A stretch of DNA of 45,403 nt, taken from assembly GCA_017533425.1 (NCBI GenBank), contig JAFXIE010000046.1:1-45403 (forward strand), given 5' to 3'. The notes under the pieces are model-generated. The model saw only the letters and a list, made by a program, of their open reading frames with translations, searched no databases and had not been told where the DNA came from. Below are positions 21,455-29,137 of this stretch, piece by piece. Made by a program: the position numbers and the translations under genes. Within the stretch, counting starts at the first letter, position 1. Every line of letters starts with the position of its first letter. Source of the stretch: Clostridia bacterium (GTDB lineage: Bacteria > Bacillota > Clostridia > Oscillospirales > QAMX01).

Positions 21455-23596
21455 TTACGCCTCGATTTCATATTCCCGCAGCTCGCCGCGATATTTGCGG
21501 GAGGCGGAGATCTTCTTCCAGCCCTTGGGGAAATGGGGTTCCACCACAACACCAGACTCGGAGGTGTGGCGGATGCCGGCAATGTACTCCACCATCATCC
21601 AAAGGAACCAGGCCACAGAGCCGGTGCCGTAGGAAAGGCTGGAACGGCCGAAATTCTCACCCGGCAGGCTGAAATAGAAGTTCGGGATGAAGGTCGGAGA
21701 CTGGAGGTTGCGCTCGGTGGGGTTCTTGGGGTTGATGGGCAGCACATCATAGAGGGTCTCAAAGGCTGCATCGGCATCGCCGCGGGCAATGTCCGAGGCG
21801 GCCTTGAACATAGTTCCGTGGCAGTAGGCACAGCCGTTTTCGGCGGTGCCGGGGTTCTTTGCGCTGATTCGGCCCCAAATGGCATTGTATTCGCGGAATT
21901 CCGGCGCAAAGAGAAGATATCCGGAATCAATATGCAGCGCATCAAAGCTCTTGACGATGCTTTCCAGCCGCTCGCCGCGGGCAATGCCCGCAAGAATGGC
22001 AAAGGACTGGGCATTGAGGAATTCCTTGGCCTCGGGATCATTATGGGATCCGTAGGGACGGCCGTCATCATCAATGCCGGCAAGATACCAGGCGCCGTCC
22101 CAGGCGCTGCGGTTCATGGCCTCGTCCAGGCGGTCGGCACTGGCGGCGAGCTCCTCATCCGGATGGACGGAAATGAGCTTGCGGATGGCATAGCAAAGGG
22201 CGGCGGTATTCCAGACGGACTCTCCTTTACCCTTGCGGCCGGGGCCGTTGAGGGGATCGGTCCAGTCGCCGTCGAGCATGAGGCACATGCCGTGCTCGCC
22301 GGTCTTTGCGCCCATGTAGCGGGCAGCCTTGCGCAGGTGCTCCAGCACCGTTTCCTTTTCATCGCAGTCGCCGTAGCCGACGAGGGTGTTGTAATACTCC
22401 GGTCTTCCGGACATTTCGATGATATTGACAAAGCAAAGGATAAGCCAGATGGGGCCGTCGGAATGCTCAATGAGGCAGAGCTTCTGGGGAGCGGAGCCGT
22501 CGGTCATGACCCAGCCCTTGATGTAACCGTCGTAGTGCTGGCCACGCATGACGTTGCAGACCACGCGGAATGCATCATCGGGATCGACCAGTGCATAGCC
22601 CATGGCATCCTGCAGCTGGTTGCGGATGGGGCAATAGGTGCCGGCACGGTTAAACTTTCCGAGGAAGAGAGCCTGCTTTTTCAGCCAAACGTTGAGCATG
22701 GCATTGAGATCATCATCGGGGGTGTCGATCCAGAAGCTCTCCAGGCGCTCTTCCCACACGGCACGGGCGGCATCCAGCTGGGCATCCACATTCAGATACT
22801 CCGCCTTCAGGGCAGGAAGCTCCGCAATGGATTTTGCAACACCTGCGAGGATATTGACGGCGGCACTGTCCTCAGCCCCAAGCTCAAAGACAAAATGCAG
22901 GGCGCCGCAGGTCATGCCCTCTTCGCTGACGCCGCAGGCCAGGCGGCCTTCGCGCACCGGAGCAGGAATGACATAGGGATTGTCCGCCCCGAAGAAGCGC
23001 TGGTTGTTGGTTTCATAGCTCTCCGGACGGATGTCGGAGGTGACATAGCAGATGTCCTTCTTTGCCAGGGCATTTTCATACTCTGCATAGTAAACATAAT
23101 AGGGGAAGCCGGCGCGATAGGCAGTGCCGGTGGCCTCGTCCCAGCGGGCGCACTGACCCATGGTGCCCGCCTTGGTCAGCCCAAAGCAGGTGAAAACCTC
23201 GGCGCGCATGGGCGCACCGGAGGTGTTCTCCACCGTGACCGTCCAGATCTCGGCCTCGCCCTTTGCGGGAACAAAGACGCGCACGCAAACGCTGAAGCCG
23301 TCAAACTCCTCGCGCACGGAGCTTTCCGCCATCTCATGGCGGCATTCGTAGCTCTTTCCGGCGCCAACCAGCAGGCGGTAGGCCTCGCCATTGACACGGA
23401 CAAAGAGATCCCGGTTCTCGGTGATATATTCCTTGGTGTTAAAGGTCTTGGACAGGGTGACACCTGCGCCCTGAAGACGCTGGGTGGCATCCAGCATATA
23501 TCCGTCATTGAACAAAAGATTCTTCCAGGGGGTGGGGGTATTGGGGGTGCGGATGGAAAGCACGCGGCCTCCCTCTTCAAAGGACCAGAATCTCAT
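21455..23596 (-). CDS. GH94-family glycoside phosphorylase-like protein
   Basis: The 713-residue cytoplasmic protein follows the cellobiose/chitobiose phosphorylase architecture: an N-terminal beta-sandwich (about 1-270), a linker helix and an alpha/alpha-barrel with GTYCPIRNQLQDAMGY (about residue 320), IEHSDGPIWL, the catalytic DGDWTD block (Asp444, Asp447) and GKGESVWNTA, then GTAENGCAYCHGTMFK and a beta tail. GH94 enzymes split beta-glycosides with phosphate to a sugar 1-phosphate. The usual motif is DWND; here it is DWTD, and the protein is about 100 residues shorter than cellobiose phosphorylase, so the substrate is open. AGGAGG precedes the ATG. It heads the minus-strand run GH94-GNAT-asnA. 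Confidence 0.9.
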   Translation of the reverse strand: MRFWSFEEGGRVLSIRTPNTPTPWKNLLFNDGYMLDATQRLQGAGVTLSKTFNTKEYITENRDLFVRVNGEAYRLLVGAGKSYECRHEMAESSVREEFDGFSVCVRVFVPAKGEAEIWTVTVENTSGAPMRAEVFTCFGLTKAGTMGQCARWDEATGTAYRAGFPYYVYYAEYENALAKKDICYVTSDIRPESYETNNQRFFGADNPYVIPAPVREGRLACGVSEEGMTCGALHFVFELGAEDSAAVNILAGVAKSIAELPALKAEYLNVDAQLDAARAVWEERLESFWIDTPDDDLNAMLNVWLKKQALFLGKFNRAGTYCPIRNQLQDAMGYALVDPDDAFRVVCNVMRGQHYDGYIKGWVMTDGSAPQKLCLIEHSDGPIWLILCFVNIIEMSGRPEYYNTLVGYGDCDEKETVLEHLRKAARYMGAKTGEHGMCLMLDGDWTDPLNGPGRKGKGESVWNTAALCYAIRKLISVHPDEELAASADRLDEAMNRSAWDGAWYLAGIDDDGRPYGSHNDPEAKEFLNAQSFAILAGIARGERLESIVKSFDALHIDSGYLLFAPEFREYNAIWGRISAKNPGTAENGCAYCHGTMFKAASDIARGDADAAFETLYDVLPINPKNPTERNLQSPTFIPNFYFSLPGENFGRSSLSYGTGSVAWFLWMMVEYIAGIRHTSESGVVVEPHFPKGWKKISASRKYRGELREYEIEA

Positions 23597-23629
23597 AATG
23601 CCTCCTAAAAGATTAAATTCTTACCCGTT

Positions 23630-23635
23630 ATTATA
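23630..23635 (-). promoter_or_regulatory. Probable -10 element of the GH94 gene
   Basis: TATAAT on the minus strand about 35 bases ahead of the ATG in an AT-rich stretch. No good -35 is seen. Confidence 0.45.
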
Positions 23636-23734
23636 ACATATCTTTATTTGAAATTAAAGAGGTGGGGGCATACATCGTATAAATTTCTCCCAGGCTGCGC
23701 AAAATACAGCCACAAACGGAAAGGAGAATGAACC

Positions 23735-24187
23735 ATGACCCTCACCCAAAAGGAATATGAGCTTCTCAAGGATCTCAAGGATCAGGAAAACCTCTGCGCC
23801 GAGAAATACACCCGCGCCGCAGAAGCCGCCGTGGACGGCCAGCTCAAAGGCCTCTTTACCCACCTTGCCGACAACGAGCGGCAGCATCTTGCCACCCTCT
23901 GCGAGATCGAATGCTGCACGCCCCCTGCCCCTGACTGCACGGAAAAGCCTCTTCCCTCCTTCACCCAGACCTACACCGGCGCAAATTCTCCCGACAAGGC
24001 GGGAGATGCCTTTCTCTGCACGGATATGCTCACCGCAGAGAAGCACGCCTCCTCCCTCTACGACACCTGTATCTTTGAATTTGCCGATGAAGGGGTCCGG
24101 AAAGCCCTCAACCACATCCAGAAGGAAGAGCAGAACCACGGAAAAATGGTCTACGACTATATGCACGCAAACCATATGTACGGATAA
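23735..24187 (+). CDS. CotF-like spore coat protein, ferritin fold
   Basis: The 150-residue, mostly helical protein starts MTLTQKEYELLKDLKDQE and contains two helix pairs with EKYTRAAEAA, ADNERQHLATL, MLTAEKHASSLYDTC and IQKEEQNHGKMVYDY. This is the pattern of the CotF/coat-protein family, which shares the ferritin-like four-helix bundle. In Bacillus CotF is a spore coat component, so the gene hints at a sporulating ancestry, though relatives also occur in non-sporulating Clostridia. It is a single gene on the plus strand with GGAGAA before the ATG and its own terminator. No sigma-E/K-type promoter could be assigned. Confidence 0.85.
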   Translation: MTLTQKEYELLKDLKDQENLCAEKYTRAAEAAVDGQLKGLFTHLADNERQHLATLCEIECCTPPAPDCTEKPLPSFTQTYTGANSPDKAGDAFLCTDMLTAEKHASSLYDTCIFEFADEGVRKALNHIQKEEQNHGKMVYDYMHANHMYG

Positions 24188-24195
24188 TTTGAAAG

Positions 24196-24231
24196 GCGGC
24201 AGAGATCCCGATGATCTCTGCCGCTTTTTTT
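24196..24231 (+). terminator. Terminator of the coat-protein gene
   Basis: A 12-bp stem GCGGCAGAGATC (24196-24207) / GATCTCTGCCGC (24213-24224) is followed by seven T. The T run touches the stop codon of the convergent pilT gene. Confidence 0.92.
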
Positions 24232-25288
24232 ACTTCAGTCTCCGCTGGAGTGCCTCCGGCCGCAGGGCATACTGCAGGGCGGTCTCCCGCGAGATGCGCC
24301 CCTCCCGGAAAAGCTCCAGAATGGCATCGTCCATGGCCACCATTTCCGCATCCCCCGCCGCAGAAACCAGCGCATCCAGCTGATGCACCCGGGATTCGCG
24401 GATGAGATTGCGCACCGCAGGGGTCGCATGGAGAATTTCAAACACAGGCACCAACGCACCGTCCTGCGTGGGAATGAGCTGCTGGGAAATGACGGAATTG
24501 AACACCATGGCCAGCTGCACACGGATCTGCTGCTGTCCCACCGGGGGGAAGCAATCGATGATGCGATCCACGGTGTTTGCCGCGCCGAGGGTGTGCAGGG
24601 TGGAGAAAACGAGATGCCCCGTCTCCGCGGCCGTCATGGCGGTGGAGATGGTTTCGTGGTCGCGCATCTCCCCCAGCAGAATGACATCCGGCGACTGGCG
24701 GAGGCTTGCCCGCAGTGCGGTGACATAATCCTTTGTATCGATCTGGATTTCCCGCTGGGAGATGATGCACCGGTCATGCCGGTGGAGATACTCCACGGGA
24801 TCCTCCAGAGTGATGATATGCCCATCCCGGGTGTGGTTGATGCGGTCAATGATGCAGGCAAGGGTGGTGGATTTTCCGCTGCCGGCGCTGCCGGTGATGA
24901 GGGTCAGACCCTTGTGCTGACCGGCCACGGCCATGACCCTTTCGGGGATGCCCAGCATCCGATAATCGGGAATGCCAAAGGAGATGATGCGGATAACGGC
25001 GGCAAGGGATCCCCGCTGCTTATAGGCGCTGACGCGCAGGCGCACCTTGCCGGGAACGGAGATGCAGAAATCGTCATCCCCGGAGGAAACCAGGCGTTCC
25101 ATATCCCGCCCGGCAATGCCGTAGGCCTCGGCGATGATGCGCTCCGACTGATCGGGCATGATGGCAGACTCGGAAATACAGCTGAGATTCCGGCCTGCCT
25201 TGCAGCTCACCGCCTTGCCGGGAACGACAAAGATATCCGAGGCGGAACGCGCCAGGGCAGTATCCAAGATTTGCAGAAAGGACAGCAT
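24230..25288 (-). CDS. pilT: PilT-type twitching/retraction ATPase
   Basis: The hexameric ATPase depolymerises type IV pili from the cytoplasmic side of the membrane. The 352-residue protein has the N-terminal PAS-like domain (SASDIFVVPG), Walker A GSAGSGKST, the Asp box TLEDPVEYLH, Walker B DVILLGEMRD and the His box TGHLVFSTLHTLGA with NTVDRIIDCFP, as in PilT/PilU. Walker A differs slightly from the common GPTGSGKST. The ATG at 25288 has GAGAGG close by. It is the last gene of the pilus operon, nine bases after the previous stop. No assembly ATPase (PilB) is encoded in the window. Confidence 0.94.
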   Translation of the reverse strand: MLSFLQILDTALARSASDIFVVPGKAVSCKAGRNLSCISESAIMPDQSERIIAEAYGIAGRDMERLVSSGDDDFCISVPGKVRLRVSAYKQRGSLAAVIRIISFGIPDYRMLGIPERVMAVAGQHKGLTLITGSAGSGKSTTLACIIDRINHTRDGHIITLEDPVEYLHRHDRCIISQREIQIDTKDYVTALRASLRQSPDVILLGEMRDHETISTAMTAAETGHLVFSTLHTLGAANTVDRIIDCFPPVGQQQIRVQLAMVFNSVISQQLIPTQDGALVPVFEILHATPAVRNLIRESRVHQLDALVSAAGDAEMVAMDDAILELFREGRISRETALQYALRPEALQRRLK

Positions 25289-25297
25289 ATACACCTC

Positions 25298-25717
25298 TCA
25301 ATTCCCGCCGGTCCACACGGAAATGGCATCCGACGGATTCCAGCGTTGGGTATTTTCGACACGCCAGGAGAGAATTTCCATCTCCCCATCAAAGCGAAGG
25401 GTCACGGCAAGCACCTGGCGGTCATCCAGGGGCACCCCATAGGATACGAGGTTTTCCCGCACCGTGCACGCATATTCTTCTGCACAGGACTCCAGCCGCT
25501 GCTCTGAATAGGCAGCCTCCAGCGCCCGGGCAATGTGCGCCGCCTCGGCATCCGCAAGATAAAAGGCAGCTTTTGCATCACATACGGTTACAGCTCTCGA
25601 AAGCTCTGCACGCGCCTTGGTCAGGGAAGTGACCGAAAAGATCGCCATCACCACCAGAGCAAAGGAAACCCCCAAAGAAACAAGGCCGACAGGGCCAAAA
25701 AAGCGTCGGTTATTCAC
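25298..25717 (-). CDS. Membrane-anchored pilus-operon protein, unknown
   Basis: This 139-residue protein is not recognised. It has a positively charged start (MNNRRFFGP), one hydrophobic helix (VGLVSLGVSFALVVMAIFSV) and an extracellular part of about 105 residues that begins helical (LADAEAAHIARALEAAY), with Cys44, Cys78 and Cys84 in the exported part. The form (short cationic N-terminus, one helix, mixed tail) is that of pilin-like or minor-pilin-adjacent proteins, but there is no clear prepilin cleavage site. Its start overlaps the upstream pilin-like gene by four bases, so coupling is expected; pilT follows. Confidence 0.75.
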   Translation of the reverse strand: MNNRRFFGPVGLVSLGVSFALVVMAIFSVTSLTKARAELSRAVTVCDAKAAFYLADAEAAHIARALEAAYSEQRLESCAEEYACTVRENLVSYGVPLDDRQVLAVTLRFDGEMEILSWRVENTQRWNPSDAISVWTGGN

Positions 25718-26073
25718 AATGCACCTCCCACGCGGAAGGAAAGGATGCAGGCATCCGCTTCAAATGCCTGCACCTGCATTTCACCGCCTGAAAAGCTGAA
25801 GCGCAGCGTAAAATCGGAGGTTTCATAGCAAAGCTCCCCGTCGACAGAGGGAATGTTCAGGCGCTTTGCAACAGAATCCGGATCCCCGGTGGCGCGGAAG
25901 GTCTCCGCCGCCATGACGGCGGCCTCCATGGCCGCATTGCGCACGCGGGCATCATCCCTGGCCTTAGCCGCCGCGCCGAAGGCCCGCAGGCAAACCGCCG
26001 CACCAAGGGAGAAGACCAGCAGCATGGCCGCAATTTCCAGGATCAGAAGTCCTGCACCCCGGCGATTATCCAT
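25714..26073 (-). CDS. Type IV pilin-like protein
   Basis: The 119-residue protein starts MDNRRGAGLLILEIAAMLLVF. Cleavage after the second Gly (RRGAG/LLILE) would leave Glu at position +5, exactly as in class III signal peptides processed by prepilin peptidase. A hydrophobic helix follows, then a small exported domain (RNAAMEAAVMAAETF, LRFSFSGGEMQVQAF). It is therefore probably a minor pilin; the family was not identified. The ATG at 26073 follows GGGAGG and overlaps the upstream gene by eight bases. The frame is open further upstream, but that part lies in the neighbouring gene. Confidence 0.72.
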   Translation of the reverse strand: MDNRRGAGLLILEIAAMLLVFSLGAAVCLRAFGAAAKARDDARVRNAAMEAAVMAAETFRATGDPDSVAKRLNIPSVDGELCYETSDFTLRFSFSGGEMQVQAFEADACILSFRVGGAL

Positions 26074-26551
26074 GGTGTACCTCCCCGGCACAGCGCAGCG
26101 CCACCGAAAGGGTGGTGACATCCGCGCCGCTTTGCAATACGCAGGAGATGCCGCCGGCATCCAGCGAAGGGGTAAAGGCATCCAGCAGGACAATGGCCTC
26201 CCCGGCTGACGGGGAGAGCTTAGCACCGGCGGGGGCATACAGCTCGGTCAGATAGCCCGCATGGGCATACAGGCAGGTGACAAATTCCTCTCCCTCCACG
26301 CGTTCCCGGAGGATGAGGGCCGGAATTCCGCCGATTTCGCCGACCGCAATGCCGTCCCGCATATCTGCACGCTGCAGCCGGGCGGTGATATAGGCCGCCG
26401 CCGTGCGTCGGGCAAAGCCTTCATCGAGATCGGCCTGCATATCTCGGCTTGCCTGCGCGCCGCCAACCATGACACCGGCAAGACAGATGCCAAAGGCGAC
26501 AAGCAGCAGCACCGCGGCGGTATAGGTAAGGATTTTATGCGCCTTTTGCAT
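26066..26551 (-). CDS. Pilus-operon membrane protein, possibly DUF4860
   Basis: The 161-residue protein has one N-terminal membrane helix (ILTYTAAVLLLVAFGICLAGVM, shown in part) after MQKAHK and an exported domain with TAAAYITARLQRADMRDGI, GGIPALILRERVEGEEFVTC and CVLQSGADVTTLSVALRC. Its shape and setting resemble DUF4860 proteins, which are found in clostridial pilus clusters; this match is from memory of the family and is tentative. GGAGG lies 8 bases before the ATG at 26551. The gene lies between the 108-residue protein (stop at 26556) and the pilin-like gene. Confidence 0.7.
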   Translation of the reverse strand: MQKAHKILTYTAAVLLLVAFGICLAGVMVGGAQASRDMQADLDEGFARRTAAAYITARLQRADMRDGIAVGEIGGIPALILRERVEGEEFVTCLYAHAGYLTELYAPAGAKLSPSAGEAIVLLDAFTPSLDAGGISCVLQSGADVTTLSVALRCAGEVHHG

Positions 26552-26555
26552 CCTT

Positions 26556-26882
26556 CTACCTCCGCACCACCGTGATATCCGGCATGATATTCTCCGCAAA
26601 AGCGGAATAATGAACGAAATATTTTTCCTCATCCACCGAAAGTGCGTAGTGCTCCCTGAGATAGGCAAAGCTTTCCGGGAAGCGCCCCTCCAGACAATAG
26701 CAGGTCACACAGGCGCGGCGGATGGCATCCTCCGCCAGGCGGAGGCTCTCCGCATCCGAGGTCTCCTTCACCTGGCGCATGGCTCGCGCAAAGAGAAGGA
26801 TGCAGCAGCACACCACCGCCCCGCAGAGCAGGGCGGCAACGACGGATATTACGCTTTTTTTCTCGCGTTTCAACATACTCAA
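26556..26882 (-). CDS. Small membrane protein of the pilus operon
   Basis: This 108-residue protein has an N-terminal helix (VISVVAALLCGAVVCCCILLF, shown here in full only as VISVVAALLCGAVVCCC) after a basic start, then LAEDAIRRACVTCYCLEGRFPESFAYLREHY and DEEKYFVHYSAFAENIMPDITV. The segment CYCLEGRFPESFAYL is characteristic of a protein conserved in type IV pilus clusters of Clostridia, of unknown function. Its start overlaps the end of the GspF/PilC gene by four bases (ATGA-type junction). Confidence 0.75.
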   Translation of the reverse strand: MSMLKREKKSVISVVAALLCGAVVCCCILLFARAMRQVKETSDAESLRLAEDAIRRACVTCYCLEGRFPESFAYLREHYALSVDEEKYFVHYSAFAENIMPDITVVRR

Positions 26883-27892
26883 AGCACCGAAAGAATGCCA
26901 AGCAGGGGCAGCATGACCCCCAAAAGAAGCAGGCCGACACCTGCGCTGAGAAGCAGCACCGCCACAGGCTCAATGACGGAAATGCGCCGGTTCAGGGTCT
27001 CCTCCACCAAGGCTGTATAGCGCTCGGAGAGGGTATCCATAACCGCCTCCATATCCCCGGCGGCCACGCACACGGAGAGATACCGAAGATCCATGCCGCG
27101 GAAAAGACCGGTTTCAGCGAGAATTTCCTGCAGGCTGTCGCCGGCCTCTGCCCGATCCGCCGCATGGCGGATGCGCCGGGCAAGTTCCCCTTCCGCAAGG
27201 TCTGCGGCAAAGGCAAGTCCCCGGGCGGCATCCATTCCCGCCGAGGAGGCCATGGAAAGGGCAGCGCAAAGATCCGCCGCCGCCTGCAGGCGGGCAACCT
27301 TGCCCGGTCTGCGGCCGGAATTTTTGCGGACAAGCAGAAGGGTCAGAAGCACCACCACAGCAATTCCGGCAAGGCCTGCCGGAAGGATCCAGCCAAGCTC
27401 CCGCAGAGCTTCTCCCGCAAGAAAAATTTTCTCCGCAAAGCCCGGCATCGTGGCACCGAGCTGGGAATAGACCCCGTGGAATACGGGAAGCACCTGCCCC
27501 GCCACCACATAAAGCACCGCAAGCAGCACCGCCGCAAGGCAGACCGGGTAAATAACCGCGCTGCGCACGGCCCGCGCCACTCTGGCTCGCATATGCCAGA
27601 AGGCAGCCAGCCGCCGCAGGGTTTTCGCCCCGTGGCCGGTGGCCTCGCCGACAGAAAGCATGCGGGTCATATACGCAGGGATTGCACCGCCGGCAGAGAG
27701 GCAGTCCGTAAGGCTTCTGCCCTCCTCCGCAGCCCCTTCCATCCGGGCAAAAAGTGCCTTCAGTGCGGGATTTTTCTCTCCCTCCCCCAGGGCTGCAAAG
27801 ACTTCGCCCGCAGGGATACCGACATCCACCGCCTCTGCAAGGGTCTCGCAGAGGGAAGCCAGCATATTCACATCCGGACGAAAGCTTCGCAT
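26879..27892 (-). CDS. Type II secretion/type IV pilus platform protein F (PilC/GspF)
   Basis: The 337-residue inner-membrane protein has the two repeated GspF domains. The first has LASLCETLAEAVDVGIPAGEVFAAL, SLTDCLSAGGAIPAYMTRMLSVGEATG, and a hydrophobic segment VRSAVIYPVCLAAVLLAVLYVV. The second has LCAALSMASSAGMDAARGL and SLQEILAETGLFRGMDLRYLSVCVAAGDM, closed by IEPVAVLLLSAGVGLLLLGVM. (Each is quoted only in part in the literature of the family.) It forms the membrane base that couples the ATPase to pilin assembly. The start at 27892 is preceded by GGAG; the open frame to 28108 runs into the transglutaminase gene and is not coding. The gap to that gene is 13 bases. Confidence 0.9.
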   Translation of the reverse strand: MRSFRPDVNMLASLCETLAEAVDVGIPAGEVFAALGEGEKNPALKALFARMEGAAEEGRSLTDCLSAGGAIPAYMTRMLSVGEATGHGAKTLRRLAAFWHMRARVARAVRSAVIYPVCLAAVLLAVLYVVAGQVLPVFHGVYSQLGATMPGFAEKIFLAGEALRELGWILPAGLAGIAVVVLLTLLLVRKNSGRRPGKVARLQAAADLCAALSMASSAGMDAARGLAFAADLAEGELARRIRHAADRAEAGDSLQEILAETGLFRGMDLRYLSVCVAAGDMEAVMDTLSERYTALVEETLNRRISVIEPVAVLLLSAGVGLLLLGVMLPLLGILSVL

Positions 27893-27905
27893 ACGTATTT
27901 CTCCG

Positions 27906-29027
27906 TCAATAGATATATTTTGCCTGATAATTCGATGTTTTTGCGATGTAGGCCATGATTTCCGCGCTGGAATTTGCGGTGGATGCAAAGGTGGGATCCA
28001 TGAGCTTCCAATCGCTTCCGTTGAAGAAGATGGTACCCTCGATCCAGCCGCTTTCCGCGGTATAGGTGCTGATCCAGGCATGGTATTCCGCGCCGGTATA
28101 GCCGACAACCAGCTTGGTGGGGATGCCGTAGGCGCGCAGCATAGCCGTCATCAGGGCGGCATAATCAAAGCAGATGCCCTTTTTCTCTGCAAAAACCTTG
28201 TCAATATCGGGAATATAGCCGCTTTTGACACTGGCGGCCTTAGCATAATCATACTGCGTATTGGTTACAACATAGTTATAAATGGCGGCAATTCGCTCCA
28301 AATCCTTCATTTCCTCCCGCAGAATGGTGGAGGCAAAGGCGATTGCGGCGCTGTCTTTGCTGTAATTGACATACTGATTCGGATGAAGGAAGGGAGCATT
28401 CGCATCCGTAAGGGAAACCGCCAGGGTCTCGGCGGCGAGGGTCGCGTACTTATTGCCTGTCACGGCGCAGTAGACCGCAACCTTATAGCTTCCGCTGCCG
28501 TCGGAGAACTGGAAAACCTCATAGCTGTCCGCGCCGTTGAGATTGTAGGTGTAGGCAATGCCGCTGGGGCCGGTGATGATGACCTTCAGGCGGCGGGTGG
28601 ACTTTGCGCGGATCATGACATAGCCATCCTTGGTATTGGAGGCATCGATGGTCACCGGCTCGGTGTCCGTTCCGGCGGAAATGACCTTTGTGCCGGAGGC
28701 CACCGGCTTGAAAACATGGGAAACCGCAGGGGTTCCGCCGACAACGCCCTGCAGGGTATCCGGCTTCTTTGTGGGAGTGGCCGTTGGTGCTGCCGTCACC
28801 GTCGGCGAGGGGGTTGGCATCACCGTGGGCGAGGGGACTGCCATAACGGAAGGCGACGGCTGCTGTGTGGCGATCGGGGACTCCGTCGGAGGGGCGGTGG
28901 GTGCCGCCGTCACGGTCGGCGAGGGTTGCGCCGGCACATCGGAGGCCGGGGGCTGAACATCGCCGCAGGCAGAAAACATAAGCGCAAGAAGCATGATAAA
29001 AATCAGACAAACCATCGGCCTGCGCAT
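27906..29027 (-). CDS. Transglutaminase-domain lipoprotein heading the pilus operon
   Basis: The 373-residue protein has a lipoprotein signal (MRRPMVCLIFIMLLALMF, lipobox FSAC with Cys21), a Pro/Thr-rich linker with repeated PSPTVTAAPT-like units (about 24-90), a beta-sandwich-like middle part (about 105-190) and a C-terminal transglutaminase-like domain with the triad Cys286 (KGICFDYAAL), His316 (EYHAWI) and Asp344 (LMDPTF). It is thus an outer-face enzyme, a protease or cross-linking/peptidase type, with substrate unknown. GGGAGG precedes the ATG at 29027. The gene lies 13 bases ahead of the pilus platform gene in the same direction, which makes a function in pilus or surface-protein processing possible. 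Confidence 0.85.
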   Translation of the reverse strand: MRRPMVCLIFIMLLALMFSACGDVQPPASDVPAQPSPTVTAAPTAPPTESPIATQQPSPSVMAVPSPTVMPTPSPTVTAAPTATPTKKPDTLQGVVGGTPAVSHVFKPVASGTKVISAGTDTEPVTIDASNTKDGYVMIRAKSTRRLKVIITGPSGIAYTYNLNGADSYEVFQFSDGSGSYKVAVYCAVTGNKYATLAAETLAVSLTDANAPFLHPNQYVNYSKDSAAIAFASTILREEMKDLERIAAIYNYVVTNTQYDYAKAASVKSGYIPDIDKVFAEKKGICFDYAALMTAMLRAYGIPTKLVVGYTGAEYHAWISTYTAESGWIEGTIFFNGSDWKLMDPTFASTANSSAEIMAYIAKTSNYQAKYIY

Positions 29028-29055
29028 GAAACACCGCCTCCCTTCTATGGGTTTC

Positions 29056-29061
29056 ATTATA
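29056..29061 (-). promoter_or_regulatory. Probable -10 element of the transglutaminase-pilus operon
   Basis: TATAAT on the minus strand about 30 bases before the start at 29027. The sequence 16-17 bases upstream (TTCAAA) is a weak -35. It lies just after the terminator of the upstream operon. Confidence 0.55.
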
Positions 29062-29095
29062 CCATGTTTTTCCGACTTTGAACAGATATGCAGAT

Positions 29096-29130
29096 AAAAA
29101 ACAGGCATTCCGCTGACGGAATGCCTGTTT
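29096..29130 (-). terminator. Terminator of the hisS-aspS-ABC operon
   Basis: A 14-bp perfect stem (29099-29112 with 29117-29130, core CAGGCATTCCG) with a 4-base loop; on the minus strand it is followed by six T. It lies eight bases after the DUF4340 stop. Confidence 0.92.
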
Positions 29131-29137
29131 AGATCAT

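Noticed and set aside
21329-23608. A 759-codon open frame on the plus strand
   Set aside because: It is antisense to the GH94 gene, has a GC-rich low-complexity composition and no family motif; such mirror frames are common opposite GC-rich genes.
23660-23730. Sporulation sigma-factor promoter of the coat-protein gene
   Set aside because: CATACATCG and GTATAAAT occur, but their spacing fits neither a sigma-E nor a sigma-K consensus.
28630-28956. Val/Gly repeat protein on the plus strand
   Set aside because: It is the mirror of the Pro/Thr-rich linker of the transglutaminase lipoprotein.
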